A program made the translations under genes and the position numbers. Source: Proteles cristata cristata (lineage: Eukaryota > Chordata > Mammalia > Carnivora > Hyaenidae). Taken from it: a stretch of DNA of 64,000 nt. The DNA lies in NCBI GenBank assembly GCA_017311185.1, contig JAESUZ010002606.1, forward strand, positions 682,001 through 746,000, in the 5' to 3' direction. Below the pieces are notes generated by a model. The model was not told the DNA's origin. It searched no databases and saw only the letters and a program-made list of their open reading frames with translations. Shown piece after piece: positions 11,868 to 23,699 of the stretch (positions within the stretch are counted from its first letter, which is position 1; every line of letters starts with the position of its first letter).

Positions 11868-12105
11868 TTTTTTTTAAATTTTATTTTAGAGAGCGAGCGA
11901 GCGAGCGAGCAAGCAAGAGGGTGTACACATGAGCCAGGGAGGGGGCAGAGAGGGAGAGACAGAGAGAGAATCCCAAGCAGGCTCCTCACTGTCAGCATGG
12001 AGCCCAATGTAGGGCTTGATGTGGGGCTCAACCCCACGACCCTGGGATCATGACCTGAGCAGAAATCAAGAGCTGGATGCTCAACCGAGCCGCCCTGGCA
12101 CCCTG
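11868..12105 (-). mobile_element. Diverged tRNA-Lys SINE, minus strand
   Basis: Antisense copy with a GAGC expansion (GAGCGAGCGAGCGAGCGAGC, about 11891) and GGGGCTCAACCCCACGAC. It ends CGCCCTGGCACCC. Confidence 0.88.
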
Positions 12106-12399
12106 ACAGTCCTACCCCCGCCAAGAAGAACCCGTATCTTCTTCAAGCTCCCCCAGGTTAGAAAGAGGAAACACTTCTCAAGTTATTTCCTAAGCCCAGC
12201 ACAGCCATGATGTCCAGGGACGTGGAAAGAAGTAAGACTGCAAGCGGATCTCAAGCACATGGTCACGAGTCCTAAGGAAAACACGGGCAAACTTTGACGC
12301 ACGGTGGGGGAGGGTGAGGGTGCAGAACTCAGCCCCCCCCCGACGGGAACAGAGCTTTCCTCATTCCTGAAGGGATTCATGGGATTATCCCATTTTCAC

Positions 12400-12490
12400 C
12401 AAAGGTTTTATTCTCACGTACACTTTCCACATAGGGAAACTGAGGCCCAAAGAGGTGAAGGAGCTGGCCCAAGGTCACACTCGGGCTACT
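12400..12490 (-). repeat. MIR SINE, minus strand
   Basis: AGGGAAACTGAGGCCCAAAG and GCCCAAGGTCACAC are classic antisense MIR core. Confidence 0.75.
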
Positions 12491-12894
12491 CTGGGCGAGA
12501 CAGATTCACTGCACTTGATACTTATGGGCACCTGCTGCGTCCCAGCTAGGCCTGGGGGTGTACATTTGTGTCCCTGAACACCTCCCTTCTGCCTCCCCGG
12601 ACCCTCTCTCCTGGAGCCACCGTCTGCTTTGCCGCTGCTCACGACACAGCAACACAGCGGACCGAGGCGACACCCCCTGGCCACCACGCAGCGTTCGGGA
12701 GGCCGGGAGCTCGTAGGAGCGGCCCTCCCTGCCAGGCCCCAGGCTCCGGGCGAGGACCCTGCCCGGCGGGAACATCGCAAACTGCCCGTGCGCTGCGCGG
12801 CCTGCGCGCTGCAGCCTGACTGCCACCGTTTCCGAGCTCTACATGTTACGAAGCACTTCGGCGTTTCTGCCTTCGGGAAACGTACAGGACAAGG

Positions 12895-13000
12895 AGCAAT
12901 ACCCCTGCTCTGGAAAATCAAGACCCCCCGCTTTGCAGATGAGGAAAGCAAGGCTGTAAGAGGTGGATAACTTGTCCACATTATCTACGCAGAGAATATT
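12895..13000 (-). repeat. MIR SINE, minus strand
   Basis: CTTTGCAGATGAGGAAAGCA followed by GGATAACTTGTCCACATT matches antisense MIR. Confidence 0.65.
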
Positions 13001-14700
13001 GGGTCCGGGTGAGACACGGGACCTTCCTCTGCCACACCAGGACGCCCCCCGCCAAGCACCGTTTGATGTGACAGATGTTCTGGATTATACCAACTACACA
13101 TCGTGAGGCAGATAAGACTGACAGGTGTGCTGAAGGCTGCACAAATAGTCTAGAAAAAAAGAACTCCTGACCTAGACAAGTGATGACACAAGCTTTTTTT
13201 TTTTTTAATGTAGAGAATCCAGAGAGATGCCTCCACAGTCTGAGAGAGAAGACGCAGAAAGAAACAAGCCAGTATGTAAAACAGAAACTGAAGAACGCCT
13301 TTCAAGGGGCTCTAAAGCCAGTCAAAGACTGGGGTTCCTTACTTACATTCAAGCAGAAGCAGCTCATAGGTAACCACAGGCTACAGGGATGGGGACAAGG
13401 AGGCAAATTCAAAGAGCTGCTAAGCGTGGCCCCTTGTGGCACCGGAAGCTGGGGAGATTCCCCTTCTAAAATCTCCCTTCAGAAGGAGTGGAGTCTGAGG
13501 CCCAGCTCAGAAGCTTCTAGATCTTTTTGGTAAACAGAGAAAACACATCCCAGGACAGGGCAAGTGAGGACTCATCAGCAAATGACTCAGTGTGTGCCTT
13601 CGAAGAGCACCATCTAGAGAAGGGGAGGCCCACCACTGGGGGGCCCCCAGGCAAGGCTCCAGAGAGGCCCCCAGAACTCTGGCCCGGTGCACCTGGGTGG
13701 CAGGCTCTATGCAAACAGCAATTGCTGTGAATCCAGAGCCAAGAACACCACCTGAACACAAAATGACATGCTTCCCAGAGCAGGGAATCCTCTACTTTCA
13801 ACTTACTGAGCTTGCTTGTCAACGGGACATAAACCTATGGGTAACAGGAAGTTGGTGGATGTAATTTCTGCAGACCTTCAAAAAGCATTGGAGATGAATC
13901 CAGGCCAGAAACTATTTAAAAGACTGAATCACACGAGAACGGGGTGGTTCCGTGGTGGATCGGGCTGGAGTAAAGCCAGTAAACAAAGAGCGGGGACAGC
14001 AGGCACTTCTCTCGATGGAAAAATGTAAACAGTGGGGTCCGCAGGGTTTGGACTGGTTTTACTTCTTCATCTAGGACTTAGGAGGAGAAGGAAGTAGGAG
14101 ACGCACAGAGCGTGAAGGAAACTTAGCGCCCTGGGTGGAGGGGAGCGGGTTGATGGGCCTCACCCAGAAGGCCGCCCGCAGGATGGCCTGGGCCCACCAC
14201 CCTGCAGAGACCACGGCTTGGGTGCACGGTAGGTACACACGGCGAATCTGCCACAGAATGGGGAAGGGTGGCAGAGGAGGACGCACCTGAAGTGATGCCA
14301 TGGGAGAAAAGAGCTCAGAATAAACAGAGCTCTTTTTCACCTGAGGGAGGAACACGGGGAGTTGGTGACTGCTTGGGTCAATGTGGTTCTTTAAAAACTT
14401 TTAAATTATGGAGGAAAAAACAGGAGGAGGGAAGGTTTAGGTCAAGTACAGAGGAGGGGAGAGGGCAGGGTTTCCAGCATGACAAGCTCCCCGAAGTCAG
14501 GAGGAGCCGTGTGACGGCCATCGGCCCAGGAGGCAGACAGCACCTGCCCTGGCAGGTGATCGCCAAGCCCCCAGGGAGCCCAGGGGGGCTACTGCACTGT
14601 CCCGGGCCCACCCCCTCCCAACCAGCCCCTCTCTGAACCCGGTCGCTGGCCCTGGGCTCCAGGCCTACACAGCTGCATGGCCACCCAGAAACGGCCTCAC
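13001..14700. other. Intron sequence next to coding exon 2, nothing recognised
   Basis: Holds a poly-T run near 13195 and unremarkable intronic DNA up to the exon donor. Confidence 0.5.
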
Positions 14701-14850
14701 CTGCTGCTGGCTCTGCTCCTCCAAGTTCATCTTCACCTCCAGCGACTGGCGGGCCTCCAGGAAGGCCTTGCGGTGCTTGCGGTCCGCCATGTAGTAGGAC
14801 ATGACGCCCACCGTGATGGCGCACAGGTAGAGGAAGACGTTGGCCAGGAT
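14701..14850 (-). CDS. ADCY3: Adenylate cyclase 3, second coding exon (residues 226-275)
   Basis: This 150-base, 50-codon exon begins [10 protein letters not shown] and ends EEQSQQQ. An acceptor (CTTGGGGCACAG) stands just before 14850 and a donor (GTGAGG) begins at 14700. It supplies the last helix of the first membrane bundle ([20 protein letters not shown], residues 226-245), then a basic stretch (DRKHRK) and an amphipathic helix (about 255-275) that acts in the family as the signalling helix leading into the C1a catalytic domain. Both ends are phase 0 and join directly to LLRE of the preceding exon. The following C1 exon (family motif LSILPKHV) was not found between 1 and 14700, so the next intron is at least 14.7 kb. 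The open frame on either side of the exon is intron read-through. Confidence 0.96.
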
Positions 14851-15129
14851 CTGTGCCCCAAGGAGAGAAAAGGACAATGGTGAAGGCACATGGTCAGGAG
14901 AGAGGATGGAGAAGGAAGGGGGTGGATGGTAACGAAAATCACACCCCAGGGAGGGCCCTGGCGAGCCTCTGACCTCGACAGGATGTTTAGGGCCCTGCCC
15001 TGCTTACCTTGGGCGGGTGAGGCCAAGGCCTGGAAGGATGGCTGTGGGGCTGTTCGCCCCTCCTGCTTCACAGCGCAGCGAAACTGGCCAATCCCATGGG
15101 CCTGTGTGCCTCATAGTCCCTCTGCTACC

Positions 15130-15245
15130 CAATTCATCCATTCTCTCATTTGTTCAACCACCGCTTAGTGAGGACTTACTTATTAGGTGACCTTAGGTGC
15201 TATGTTGATTAGCTGGAAGGAGAGTGTAGGATATCCTGATCTACT
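15130..15245 (-). repeat. L2 3' end, minus strand
   Basis: ATTCATCCATTCTCTCATTT then TTAGTGAGGACTTACTTATT resembles the reverse of the L2 tail. Confidence 0.55.
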
Positions 15246-17135
15246 AGCCAGGGGTGTATAATCCTAAAAGCTGCAGGTTGTACTGAATGTCACAGACGTG
15301 AAGTAGTGCTGGGCCAACTCCCAGTCACCATGCTACCTTCCACGTGATGCTGCAGGTATACAGGTGTCTGGGACTCACGCGCATCTTCCCAGCCAACCCC
15401 ACCTGCCAGGTGGCTGGTCCCAGTACCAAGATCCCATGAGGAAGCTACAGGAAGGGGACAGGGCAGCTGTGGGAACGGATATCTGTCCTGCAAGCTCAGT
15501 ATGTTGGTATAAAGGCCTTCTTGCACAATGAGAAGTCTGTTCCTCCATCCCTGGCCCCCTCCAGGCTCCCCTAGGTGTCTATGGTCCCCAGCCCATTCCC
15601 AGAAGCTGCTGGGATTGCAGACTCGACCTCCTGCTGCAGGTAACCTTGGATATGGACCTGAATATTCAAACCACATCTCATTCCTGGTGCTTGCTACTAA
15701 CGGCCACAGTCTTTGACCCTGGCTGGGCCCCATTTGGGGCTGCACCAGGTTCCAGCCCCTCCTGCTTCTCCAAAGCCACCGCCAAGAGCCATCTCCAACA
15801 AGGTCTGGCCCCTCCCACTTCCCTGAGGCTGGCTCATACCCTCCCCACCTTGGTTCCCTGAGGTCCCGCCAGAGGAAGGCAGACCCCTCCTCTGAAGGGT
15901 GTGGTTTCTCAGGCAGAAGTCTAGCTGAGATGTGGGTTGAGAGGCAAAAGTTCTTTATTTCTGGCCCAGGGGAAGAAAGTGTTCTCTTAAGTGAAGTAAA
16001 AGGGATTCTGGAGAGGTGAAAAATGCAGGGAAGTCAATTTTTAAACAAGATGGCTTTACAGAAAACAGGAAGGTAATCCTGACATTAGTTTTCTGGATAC
16101 TCTTGGTTACGCCGTATTCCCGTTTTTGTGTTTTATCAGGGCTGATCAGTATTAAATCTGAGGACCCATCACCCCCAGGAGAAAGCTCCTGAGGGCTTGG
16201 GCACTCAATGCTGGCTCACTGATTAATGAGTTTGTTAGTAGGCGAGGTGGGTCTTGATACTGGTCATCAAGTCACCAGATGCAGACCTCACAATCTCTTT
16301 AAATTGCTGGACCCAGCAACTAACCAACTCATTGTGTTGGGTCTGGGCAGCCCCGATCACTATACCATTCATGGGGCAAGTGCGTGATTTCGAAAATCCT
16401 ATGGGACATCTCTTGAACTTCTGCTTGGACATGATTGGCCATTCCCACCTGAGCAGTCAGTATCAATACAGCCTCAGGCCACCTGTTAAATACCTGATAA
16501 TCCAAAGAGCTGCCAACTTACATTAAGTGAGTCAAAGCAAATCACATAGATCCCACTGGGTCTCAAAGCCAGTCCGGCCTGAGGTCCTAGAACCTCAGAC
16601 AGCCTAGAGATTACCTTCCTTTGGGGGCTGTATAGCCTTAGGATCTGCCCAGCCCCAAGTTCATGGCACAGGAGGCTAGTCAACAAGGTCAGGCTGTACC
16701 TCATGCATCTTACTGAGCGGGAGCACTTTGCCAAAACCACCACAGGATCCAGATACAGCAGAGTCACCAGGACCAAGGGTCTGGGTCCTAGAGGTCAAGG
16801 GGGTAGCTGCACGAGAAGAAGCCACAAGCCTGGGCCCCATACCTACTGGTATCAACAACCCTGATCTATCTCTGGCCCTGGCCACCACCTGGGCTGTCAC
16901 ACTGAGCCACGGACAGAGCTCCACGCCCAGGGGTCTACTGCCCCCCAACAGGCCCTGCCTGTCCACCTCACAGGGTGGGTAGAGCCGACTAGGCCCTGCG
17001 TCACGAATTACCATTGTCATTACCCATCAGGGCTCCCCCTCTAAGAAAACCACCTACTCTGTAGAAAAAGAACAATTATAACAGGAAACCTTCAGACCAA
17101 CTCCTACCAAAGATTATTACCCAAACAGTGTATCA
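15246..17135. other. Unassigned intron sequence, possibly an old retroelement
   Basis: From about 15950 the minus strand shows several adjacent open segments (16235-16432, 16486-16776, 16676-17020) and an AATAAAGAAC-like motif at its far end, as seen by reversing GTTCTTTATT near 15951. This could be a decayed LTR element, but I recognise no gag, pol or LTR ends. Confidence 0.3.
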
Positions 17136-17338
17136 GGGCCGCCTGGGTGGCTCAGTCAGTTAGGCGTCGGACTCTTGATTTCGGCTCAGGTCACAATCTC
17201 TCAGTTCTGCATTTGAGCTCTGCATCAGACTCCTAGCTGACAGTGTAGAGCCTGCTTGGGATTTTATCTCTCTGCCCCTCCCCTGCTCCTGCTTGCGTGT
17301 TCTCTCTCTCTCAAAATAAATAAACATAAAAAGAAAAG
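17136..17338 (+). mobile_element. tRNA-Lys SINE
   Basis: Head GGGCCGCCTGGGTGGCTCAG, TGATTTCGGCTCAGGTCAC, tail CAAAATAAATAAAC. Confidence 0.92.
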
Positions 17339-17474
17339 GGTATAACAGGATTCAGGTTTGGTTCACCCTAGAAACCATCTATACAGGGCAGCGCTCCCTC
17401 CGGCGAACTGTGCCTATTTTAAAATAAGCCCCACATTTGCCTTCCACTTGCAGGTGCAGAAAACAAACAGGAGG

Positions 17475-17585
17475 AGCCAGACCACTGCCTTGCTGCTCGC
17501 TAGATGGGTAACCTGCTAGGTCAGGAAACTTCCGGAGCCCCCACTTCACCATCTATGAGCTGAGGGACGGGCTGACTCATCTTGA
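17475..17585 (+). repeat. Diverged MIR, plus strand
   Basis: AGCCAGACCACTGCCTTGCT, then a CTTCACCATCTATGAGCTGA-like end. Diverged. Confidence 0.5.
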
Positions 17586-20500
17586 AAGTCCCTGCGGTCC
17601 CGACCCTGGCTGGCCCTCATCAGACTTCACTTCTGAGGGCAGAGGTGGGGCCTGGAGATGACCTGCTGGGAAAGGCTGGAGGGAAGGCAAGGCAGGTCGG
17701 TTCCTAGGGCAGCCAGGGGGTCCCCTGAGTACCCCGAGTCACAGAGGCCACTGCCCGCCCCTTCTAGACCTGTACTCTCAGCTCACCTGTGTGGGGATGT
17801 GGAGGCAAATGGCCATGTTTGGGCTACACGCTGGAGAGTCATGTGGGCCCCACAGGTCCCTCCCTGGCCAGGGAATTCCCTCCCCACATCCCAGTGAGCT
17901 TACTCCTTCCTAGAGATTTCTCCCAGGAGCCCCGGGCTGTGGGTTTCTCAGAGCTCCCCCAATTCCCTAAACTTCCGTCAACTAACAGGTCCTCGGTTGC
18001 TGTTGCTCCGTTCCACCCCAATCGCTCTCTTCCATGCAGCCATAGCCACAAGGCTCAGAAGGAGCTCACCAGTCCCCCAAGGCCAGGCAATAAGTGGCCG
18101 GAAGCTAAGCCAGAGCCCCACAGGTGTCTCTCAGCCTCCAAATCCAGGGCACAAATCAGGCAAGGCGAGGCTGCCAACTGGCGGAGACCCCCAGCCAGGA
18201 AGCGGGGGGTCAGCTCTAGGGGAAGGTTGGGGAGTGAGGCGCTGCTGCTCTGCCCACATGCAACCTCTCAGCATGCAACACGCAGGAGCACAGTCACCTG
18301 GGTCAAGGTCTCTCAGCTGGCTCCACCCCAGGGGTGCTCTGGGGATGGGCAGGGGTGGGCAGCAGTCTGCAAACGCTCTCGGAGGACCCCAATGTGTGGC
18401 CGGGTCGAGGAGCCCCCTTTCCCGGCCTCAGTTTCTTTGCCTGGGACATCACCTCACATCACATTAGGTCCTGGACATGGGGACACACTTTGTCTGCCTC
18501 ATCTTGGTTAATCTACTCAAGGCCAGGCCCAAAAATCGTCCAATTTTACAGGAGAAGGAGCCGATGTGGAGCAAGGACTCAGAACCAGAGGACAGCTCTG
18601 CTCCACACCCTGCTGCACGATGCAGAACCCCAGCCTGCAATACTCCCTGTGACCCGACGGTTTTATTTAGTTTTTGTTTATTTTCATTATTTTTTTAATG
18701 TTTATTTTTGAGAGAGAGACAGAGCTCAAGCAAGGGAGGGGCAGAGAGAGGGAGACGCAGAATCCAAAGAAGCTCCAGACTCCAAACTGTCAGCACAGAG
18801 CCCAACGAGGGGCTTAAACTCACAAACCTCGAGATCTGACCTGAGCCGAAGTCAGCAGCTTAAGTGACGGAGCCACCCAGGCGCCCCAGTATTGGACATT
18901 TTTAAAACTATAAAACACTGCCACCAAGATACCAGCCCTAAAGCACTCTCGTGGGGGCTGGTCACATCTCTGGTCCAGAAGAAAGGGGCACATCTAAGGG
19001 TATGCACGGCCTGCATACACAACAGTGGGCGTGACCTCGAAGCTCGCACTATTCAGACATTTCCCGCTTCATGTTTATAAGTATAAACATGTCTCATTCA
19101 GCAGAACCGAAGTGCTCTTCAAAGTCTATTTGAGAAAAGGGGTTTCTCTCCCTCCACAGGGAGCCCAGCACAGTGCTGGCACTGAGGAACTCACTGTGAC
19201 GCTGTCCCTGCCCCTGGGGTCACCGCTGGCAGGAGAACACCCAGCTCAGGGGGGACGTGATGGCGTAAGCAGGGAGGCTGTCATTCCTCTAAAATATATT
19301 GACTAGTACTGCTTCTCGCTATAGGTCAGAACTGTAGACCCAGGGAAAACGTAGGCCACAGGGAAAACTTGAGAGTCTGAAACGTGTCTCTCGCGTGACT
19401 GGGACAAATGGGCTCCTCCAAGCTCAGCCTTGAGCTCCGGTGCCGTACAGTCTCTGGAACGCCCACCCCTGGGGAAGCGGGGAAGGTCTTCCTTTCAGAA
19501 CTCTTCTTCCAGGGCTGCCTTCCCTATAGCCCAGCCCACCCAGCAGACCCCTCTTCCTCCCCAAGAGCCCCGCTCAGCCTCCCCTCCCCCTGCCCCTGGC
19601 TGCCCCTCTGCCTCCCCCGTGCTCCCCAGAGCCACCCGAGGTAATGCAACCACGTCACACCTCGCCCCTCAGCCCTACCCCTTCGGCCTCTGGTCAGCAC
19701 ATGAGCAGGCCAGAAGCCATCACAAACCTGACCCCTCAGCCTCATGGTCTCCCTGGGACCCAGCCCTCTCCCACTCCACCCCACCCCAGCCTAAGAACAG
19801 AGGAATGAGGCTCGTAGGACTGTATAGGCCGGGACAGTAGTGGGGACAGGCCCAGAAACATCCAGAAGGTGAGGCTGAGCGCACAAAGGCGCAGACAGAG
19901 GTCGGGTGGGTGGGGACCACATCCGATCAGGGAGGTATCACATGGCATCTTCCTGAAGGAAGATATGGGCTCTACAGAGATGGGATCCTGGGAACAAAGG
20001 GAACCTTGGATACCACACTCTGTGACCAGGCACGGCAGGAAGGCTTCTACTGTCACCAGTAACGACTGCCTGAGGGAGCTCCGGCAGCTGGGTGTGCAGA
20101 CAGGACAGCTGACCTGTGACAGACAGGGAGCAGGTTCCCCGCTCAGGCAGTTCTGAAAGCCAAGCAGGAGCCCTGATGCAGCCCCCTGGCTCCTCGGTGT
20201 GGTCCCGGCGGGGATGGGGGCAGCGGCGTCACCGTGCACTTGTTACACAGGACTCAACACACCATGTTTCCTTCTTGGGGGGACTCTCCCGCACAACCAG
20301 CCTGCGAAGTTCTGCTCTGGGGCACCATCAAGGTCACCTCTCCCTACCCCAGTGAACCCCTTTCCCCAGTGAACCAGATTGGGCAGCAGTCTCATCGCAG
20401 AAGAACTGTTTTTTTTTGTTTTTGTTTTTTTTTTAAAACACAAGATTTTTAAAGTAATGAGAATGAATGAATCTCCCAAGCGGGTAAACATTCAGACTAC

Positions 20501-21084
20501 AGCTTCATCTGACCCACGATGGCCGAAGTGTTTGTAATACCCCAGCTCAGAAACACGGCTGTGAGAAAATTCCTTTACAAAATCCTTCCTCTTGGAATGT
20601 GATGAATCACAAGATCCTGCACATTTCTACCAGTCCACAGGGACACAGGGCCGCTCCAAGCAGAGCTTTACAAGAGAACTCATCCCCTTGGAGGAGGGCT
20701 GGTGCCTCAACTGCCTAGGCTGACCCCTCCCCATGGGTTCATTGCAGCCTAGAGATTCCAGAACACCCCAGAACTGGGGAGGAGAAACCCAGGGAGAGAG
20801 AAAGCTGCTCTGGGGAGTCAACCTCCATGTCAGCTGCCCTTGGAGACCCCACGATGCTCTGCTCTCAGAGGAAGACCACCCTGGAGCTTCTGTTCATTAA
20901 AACTAACTTAGATGTTTTAGGGGGGAAAAAATCTCCACGGAGCCGTACGGCAAGAGGATTCTCCGCAGGCAGCCAGCCTCCCCAGCCCAAGGAAGCCAGG
21001 CCAGAGCCTGGGGTAGCCGTCACTCAGTGCCCATGGGCCCCCCCACTCTGGAGCCATGCTCCCTGTAGACTTCAGGTGACCTTC
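17586..21084. other. Intron sequence with one SINE, otherwise nothing recognised
   Basis: Apart from the SINE at 18688-18887 and a T-rich run at 20409-20435 no feature was recognised. A 240-codon frame at 17789-18511 lacks any known domain, ends in a non-coding context and is treated as chance. Confidence 0.5.
18688..18887 (-). mobile_element. tRNA-Lys SINE, minus strand
   Basis: Antisense copy from TTTTTTAATGTTTATTTTTG to GCCACCCAGGCGCCCC. Confidence 0.93.
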
Positions 21085-21365
21085 CTCCTCAGTCAGGTCC
21101 CTGATGAAAGGTCCCCTCCTCACAGAGGCCTGCCCTGACCACCCACCCCCCACTCTCTATATTTTCCTGTTTAAGACTCTGCAGAGAAGTATCTGCACTT
21201 TGCATTCTCTGATCCTTTTCCTATTTGCCCGTTTAGTCTGTTTACTTCACAAAAAAGCAAGCTCCAAAGGGCCAGGGTTTGGTTTTGTTTCTCTGCTGAT
21301 TCCCCAGCACCCGGACTGGGTCTGGCACACGGGAAGCCACCGGTGCTGACTGGATGAACGAGTGG
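21085..21365 (+). repeat. L2 LINE 3' end, plus strand
   Basis: GGCCTGCCCTGACCACCC, GCAAGCTCCAAAGGGCCAGG and ACTGGATGAACGAGTGG match the L2 3' end. Confidence 0.8.
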
Positions 21366-21379
21366 CAGAAAGAGGTGGG

Positions 21380-21500
21380 GCTGTGCAGTCACGCAGACCT
21401 CACATACCACCTGCAGGCTGCGTGGCCTGGAGCAAGTCACTTCCCCTCTCTGAGATGGAACTTCTTCATCCTCACAGGAATCCTGAAGGCGAGCCAGGAA
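21380..21500 (+). repeat. MIR SINE, plus strand
   Basis: GCGTGGCCTGGAGCAAGTCA then CTTCCCCTCTCTGAG is the MIR core. Confidence 0.7.
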
Positions 21501-21674
21501 GATCAAAAGAGAGGTTACATGCAACGCAACCCGGGACAGGGCTTGGCACAAAATACGTTCTTAGTGACCTTCTTTCTATTCTTCCAGAAGGAGAAGGGAA
21601 ATTCGTGCCTAACGATAAGACTGTAACGGAGTTTTGTCACCCCTCTACATTCACAATCCTACTTGTCACAACAA

Positions 21675-21775
21675 GCTAAGTTCTTATTCTCATTTTACGG
21701 AAGAGGCTTGAAGCCCAGAGAAATGAGGCTACAAGCCTGTGGTCTCCTATGGTGCTGACCCTGGAACTCAGATCT
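21675..21775 (-). repeat. MIR SINE, minus strand
   Basis: CATTTTACGGAAGAGGCTTG and CCAGAGAAATGAGGCTACA match antisense MIR. Confidence 0.65.
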
Positions 21776-22784
21776 CTTTCCTCTTTTTTCCCCCACTACA
21801 AGCAGAGTTCAAGTTTCAAGACATTTGTAAAAATCTGCTCCAACCCAGACGACTGAGTATCAAAAGGCAGCCCGACCCTGGGGTAGGTCCCCTGGTGTTC
21901 TTGTGCTTGGCTGGCAACACATCACCCATGCGTGAGGCCAGGGCTTTCCCTACGTTACTTAGCGGAGTTGTGACAAGGGCCAGTGGAGGCTGAGGTCCCA
22001 GGCACTGGGGGCCCCTGGACTCAGAAAGGACCTGGGGCATCTACACAGGTGGGGAGGTGCAGACGGTGGAAGGGGAGATGCTCTAGGCCCACACAGCACA
22101 CTCCAGCGTCTGGGGTCTCCAATAAATACAGCCTACCCAGCACAATTCGAGGTTCCAGCCTTGGGGTACCACTGAGGTGTCCTTCCAAGCTGACATCTGT
22201 CCAGTTCCCACCATGCCTCAACACAAAAGGACCTCTAGCAGCTTCCAATTTGTTCGATAGCTTGGGCACACCTCTGATAAAAGACATTCAATGTCCACCT
22301 TCTTCCAAAAAAAAAACAACTTTCAGAATAGGCCTCCAGCCAACCTGACATGTTACATGAGGTCCCTCATGATCTGCTAGGTTGCCAGGACAGCTTCTCA
22401 GGCTGCGCACTGCACAGCCGCAGGGGTACCACTCTGCAGACTCTGACGTGATGGCTCCCCTACAGGTATGGAACCGGCAGTCCTGACCACTGGGCTCCAG
22501 TGTCACTCGTCTCTTCTACCTGGCTACCGCCCACCAAGCTCCCTTCACTCCAGCCACAATGGGCCTCTCTCCACCCCTCTACTAAGATGTGCTGTTTCAG
22601 AGCTCTACGGCTCTAACCAGAACATCTTGCCTCTCCTCCTCTGCCTGTGGAGGGCCACACGAAGCAGTGATCCTCAGACTGAACCCAGACCAAAAACCCA
22701 GCACATACTGGCTTTAGTCATTCCCCAAAAATGTTAGTGATTGTTACTATTTCAAGACCCAGCTCTAATACCACCCCCCAAACA

Positions 22785-23025
22785 GAAACATTCATTCATT
22801 CATTCATTCATTCAAAGACTTCGTAAATGGCCACCCTGTGGCAGGTAGATACTTGGTATGTAGCAATGAATACGGCAGCAAAAGTCCCTGTTGTTGGGAA
22901 CTGATGTTTTGGGAACAGTGGATGAAAAAGAAACAGAATTCGATAATAAAAGTATCAGAGCTCAGGAGAGAATAAAAACGATACAGTAACAGGCAGCTGC
23001 TTTCAATGAGAAGGTGAGAAAGACT
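22785..23025 (-). repeat. L2 3' part, minus strand (first half of an interrupted copy)
   Basis: It begins with an (ATTC)n run at 22790-22814, then TGGCAGGTAGATACTTGG and AGCAATGAATACGGCAG, the antisense L2 3' pattern. It seems to continue past a second repeat at 23441-23459 and beyond the L1 at 30390-30450 (AACTGAGATATGAATGAC). Confidence 0.6.
22790..22814. repeat. (ATTC)n microsatellite
   Basis: Six ATTC units at the end of an antisense L2 copy, where such runs are typical. Confidence 0.95.
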
Positions 23026-23029
23026 GATG

Positions 23030-23440
23030 GCCCCAACTCTTCACCTCCCCTGTGCAAGTATCATAGAGCCATACACTTGTCATAGCCTCGCGGACAGTGT
23101 TCCCTCCTGCTGACTCTGACCATGGACTCTGCTCTGGTCAGATGGATGTCAACACACAGGACATGAGCAAATGTTTGGAATATGCCTGCACTTCCTCCTG
23201 GGCTTCCGCTGTCGCCATGAGAACAATGTGCACCAAGAAGCTCACCAGTACAGTGAATGCCTCATTCACTGGGGAGCTAAGCAAAACCCAGGCTACAGCA
23301 TGGAGCCAAACCCAGCTGAACCCAGCCCAGATCAGCCAGGCCCCAACCCAGTCAGGGATGTACGAGTGAGAAATGTGTGGTTGCGAGCCACTGACTTTTG
23401 GGTTGTTATGCTGCATTAAGTGACAAGAGCTGGTTAATGC
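23030..23440 (+). repeat. Old interspersed repeat, LTR-like or DNA-transposon-like
   Basis: The text (GCACTTCCTCCTGGGCTTC, then CCATGAGAACAATG, AGCCCAGATCAGCC and AGCCACTGACTTTTGGG) matches a familiar old mammalian repeat consensus, but I cannot name the family. It separates two halves of an L2. Confidence 0.4.
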
Positions 23441-23699
23441 AGGTTGGTTAGGACAGCTGTCCCTGAAGTGGTGGCATCTTTTTTTTACATTCTAGTTAGC
23501 ATATAGCGTAATAATGATTTTAGGAGTAGATTCCAGTGATGCGCCTCCTATATAGAACACCCAGTGTTCATCCCAACAAGCGTCCTCCTTAATGCCCTTC
23601 ACCCATTTAGCCCATCCCCACCCTGCAACACCTCCAGCAACCTCAATTTGTTCTCTGTATTTAAGAGTCTCTTATGTTTTGTCCCCCTCCCTGTCTTTA

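Larger units (their letters stand above)
1..14700 (-). other. ADCY3: Partial ADCY3 intron following coding exon 2
   Basis: The intron starts at donor GTGAGG (14700) and runs past the left edge. No C1-domain exon was recognised. It holds an L2, MIRs, nine SINE pieces, an L1 5' fragment and a large TG minisatellite. Confidence 0.8.

Noticed and set aside
17789..18511. 240-codon plus-strand open frame
   Set aside because: No recognisable domain, no splice context or homolog; overlapping frames are also open.
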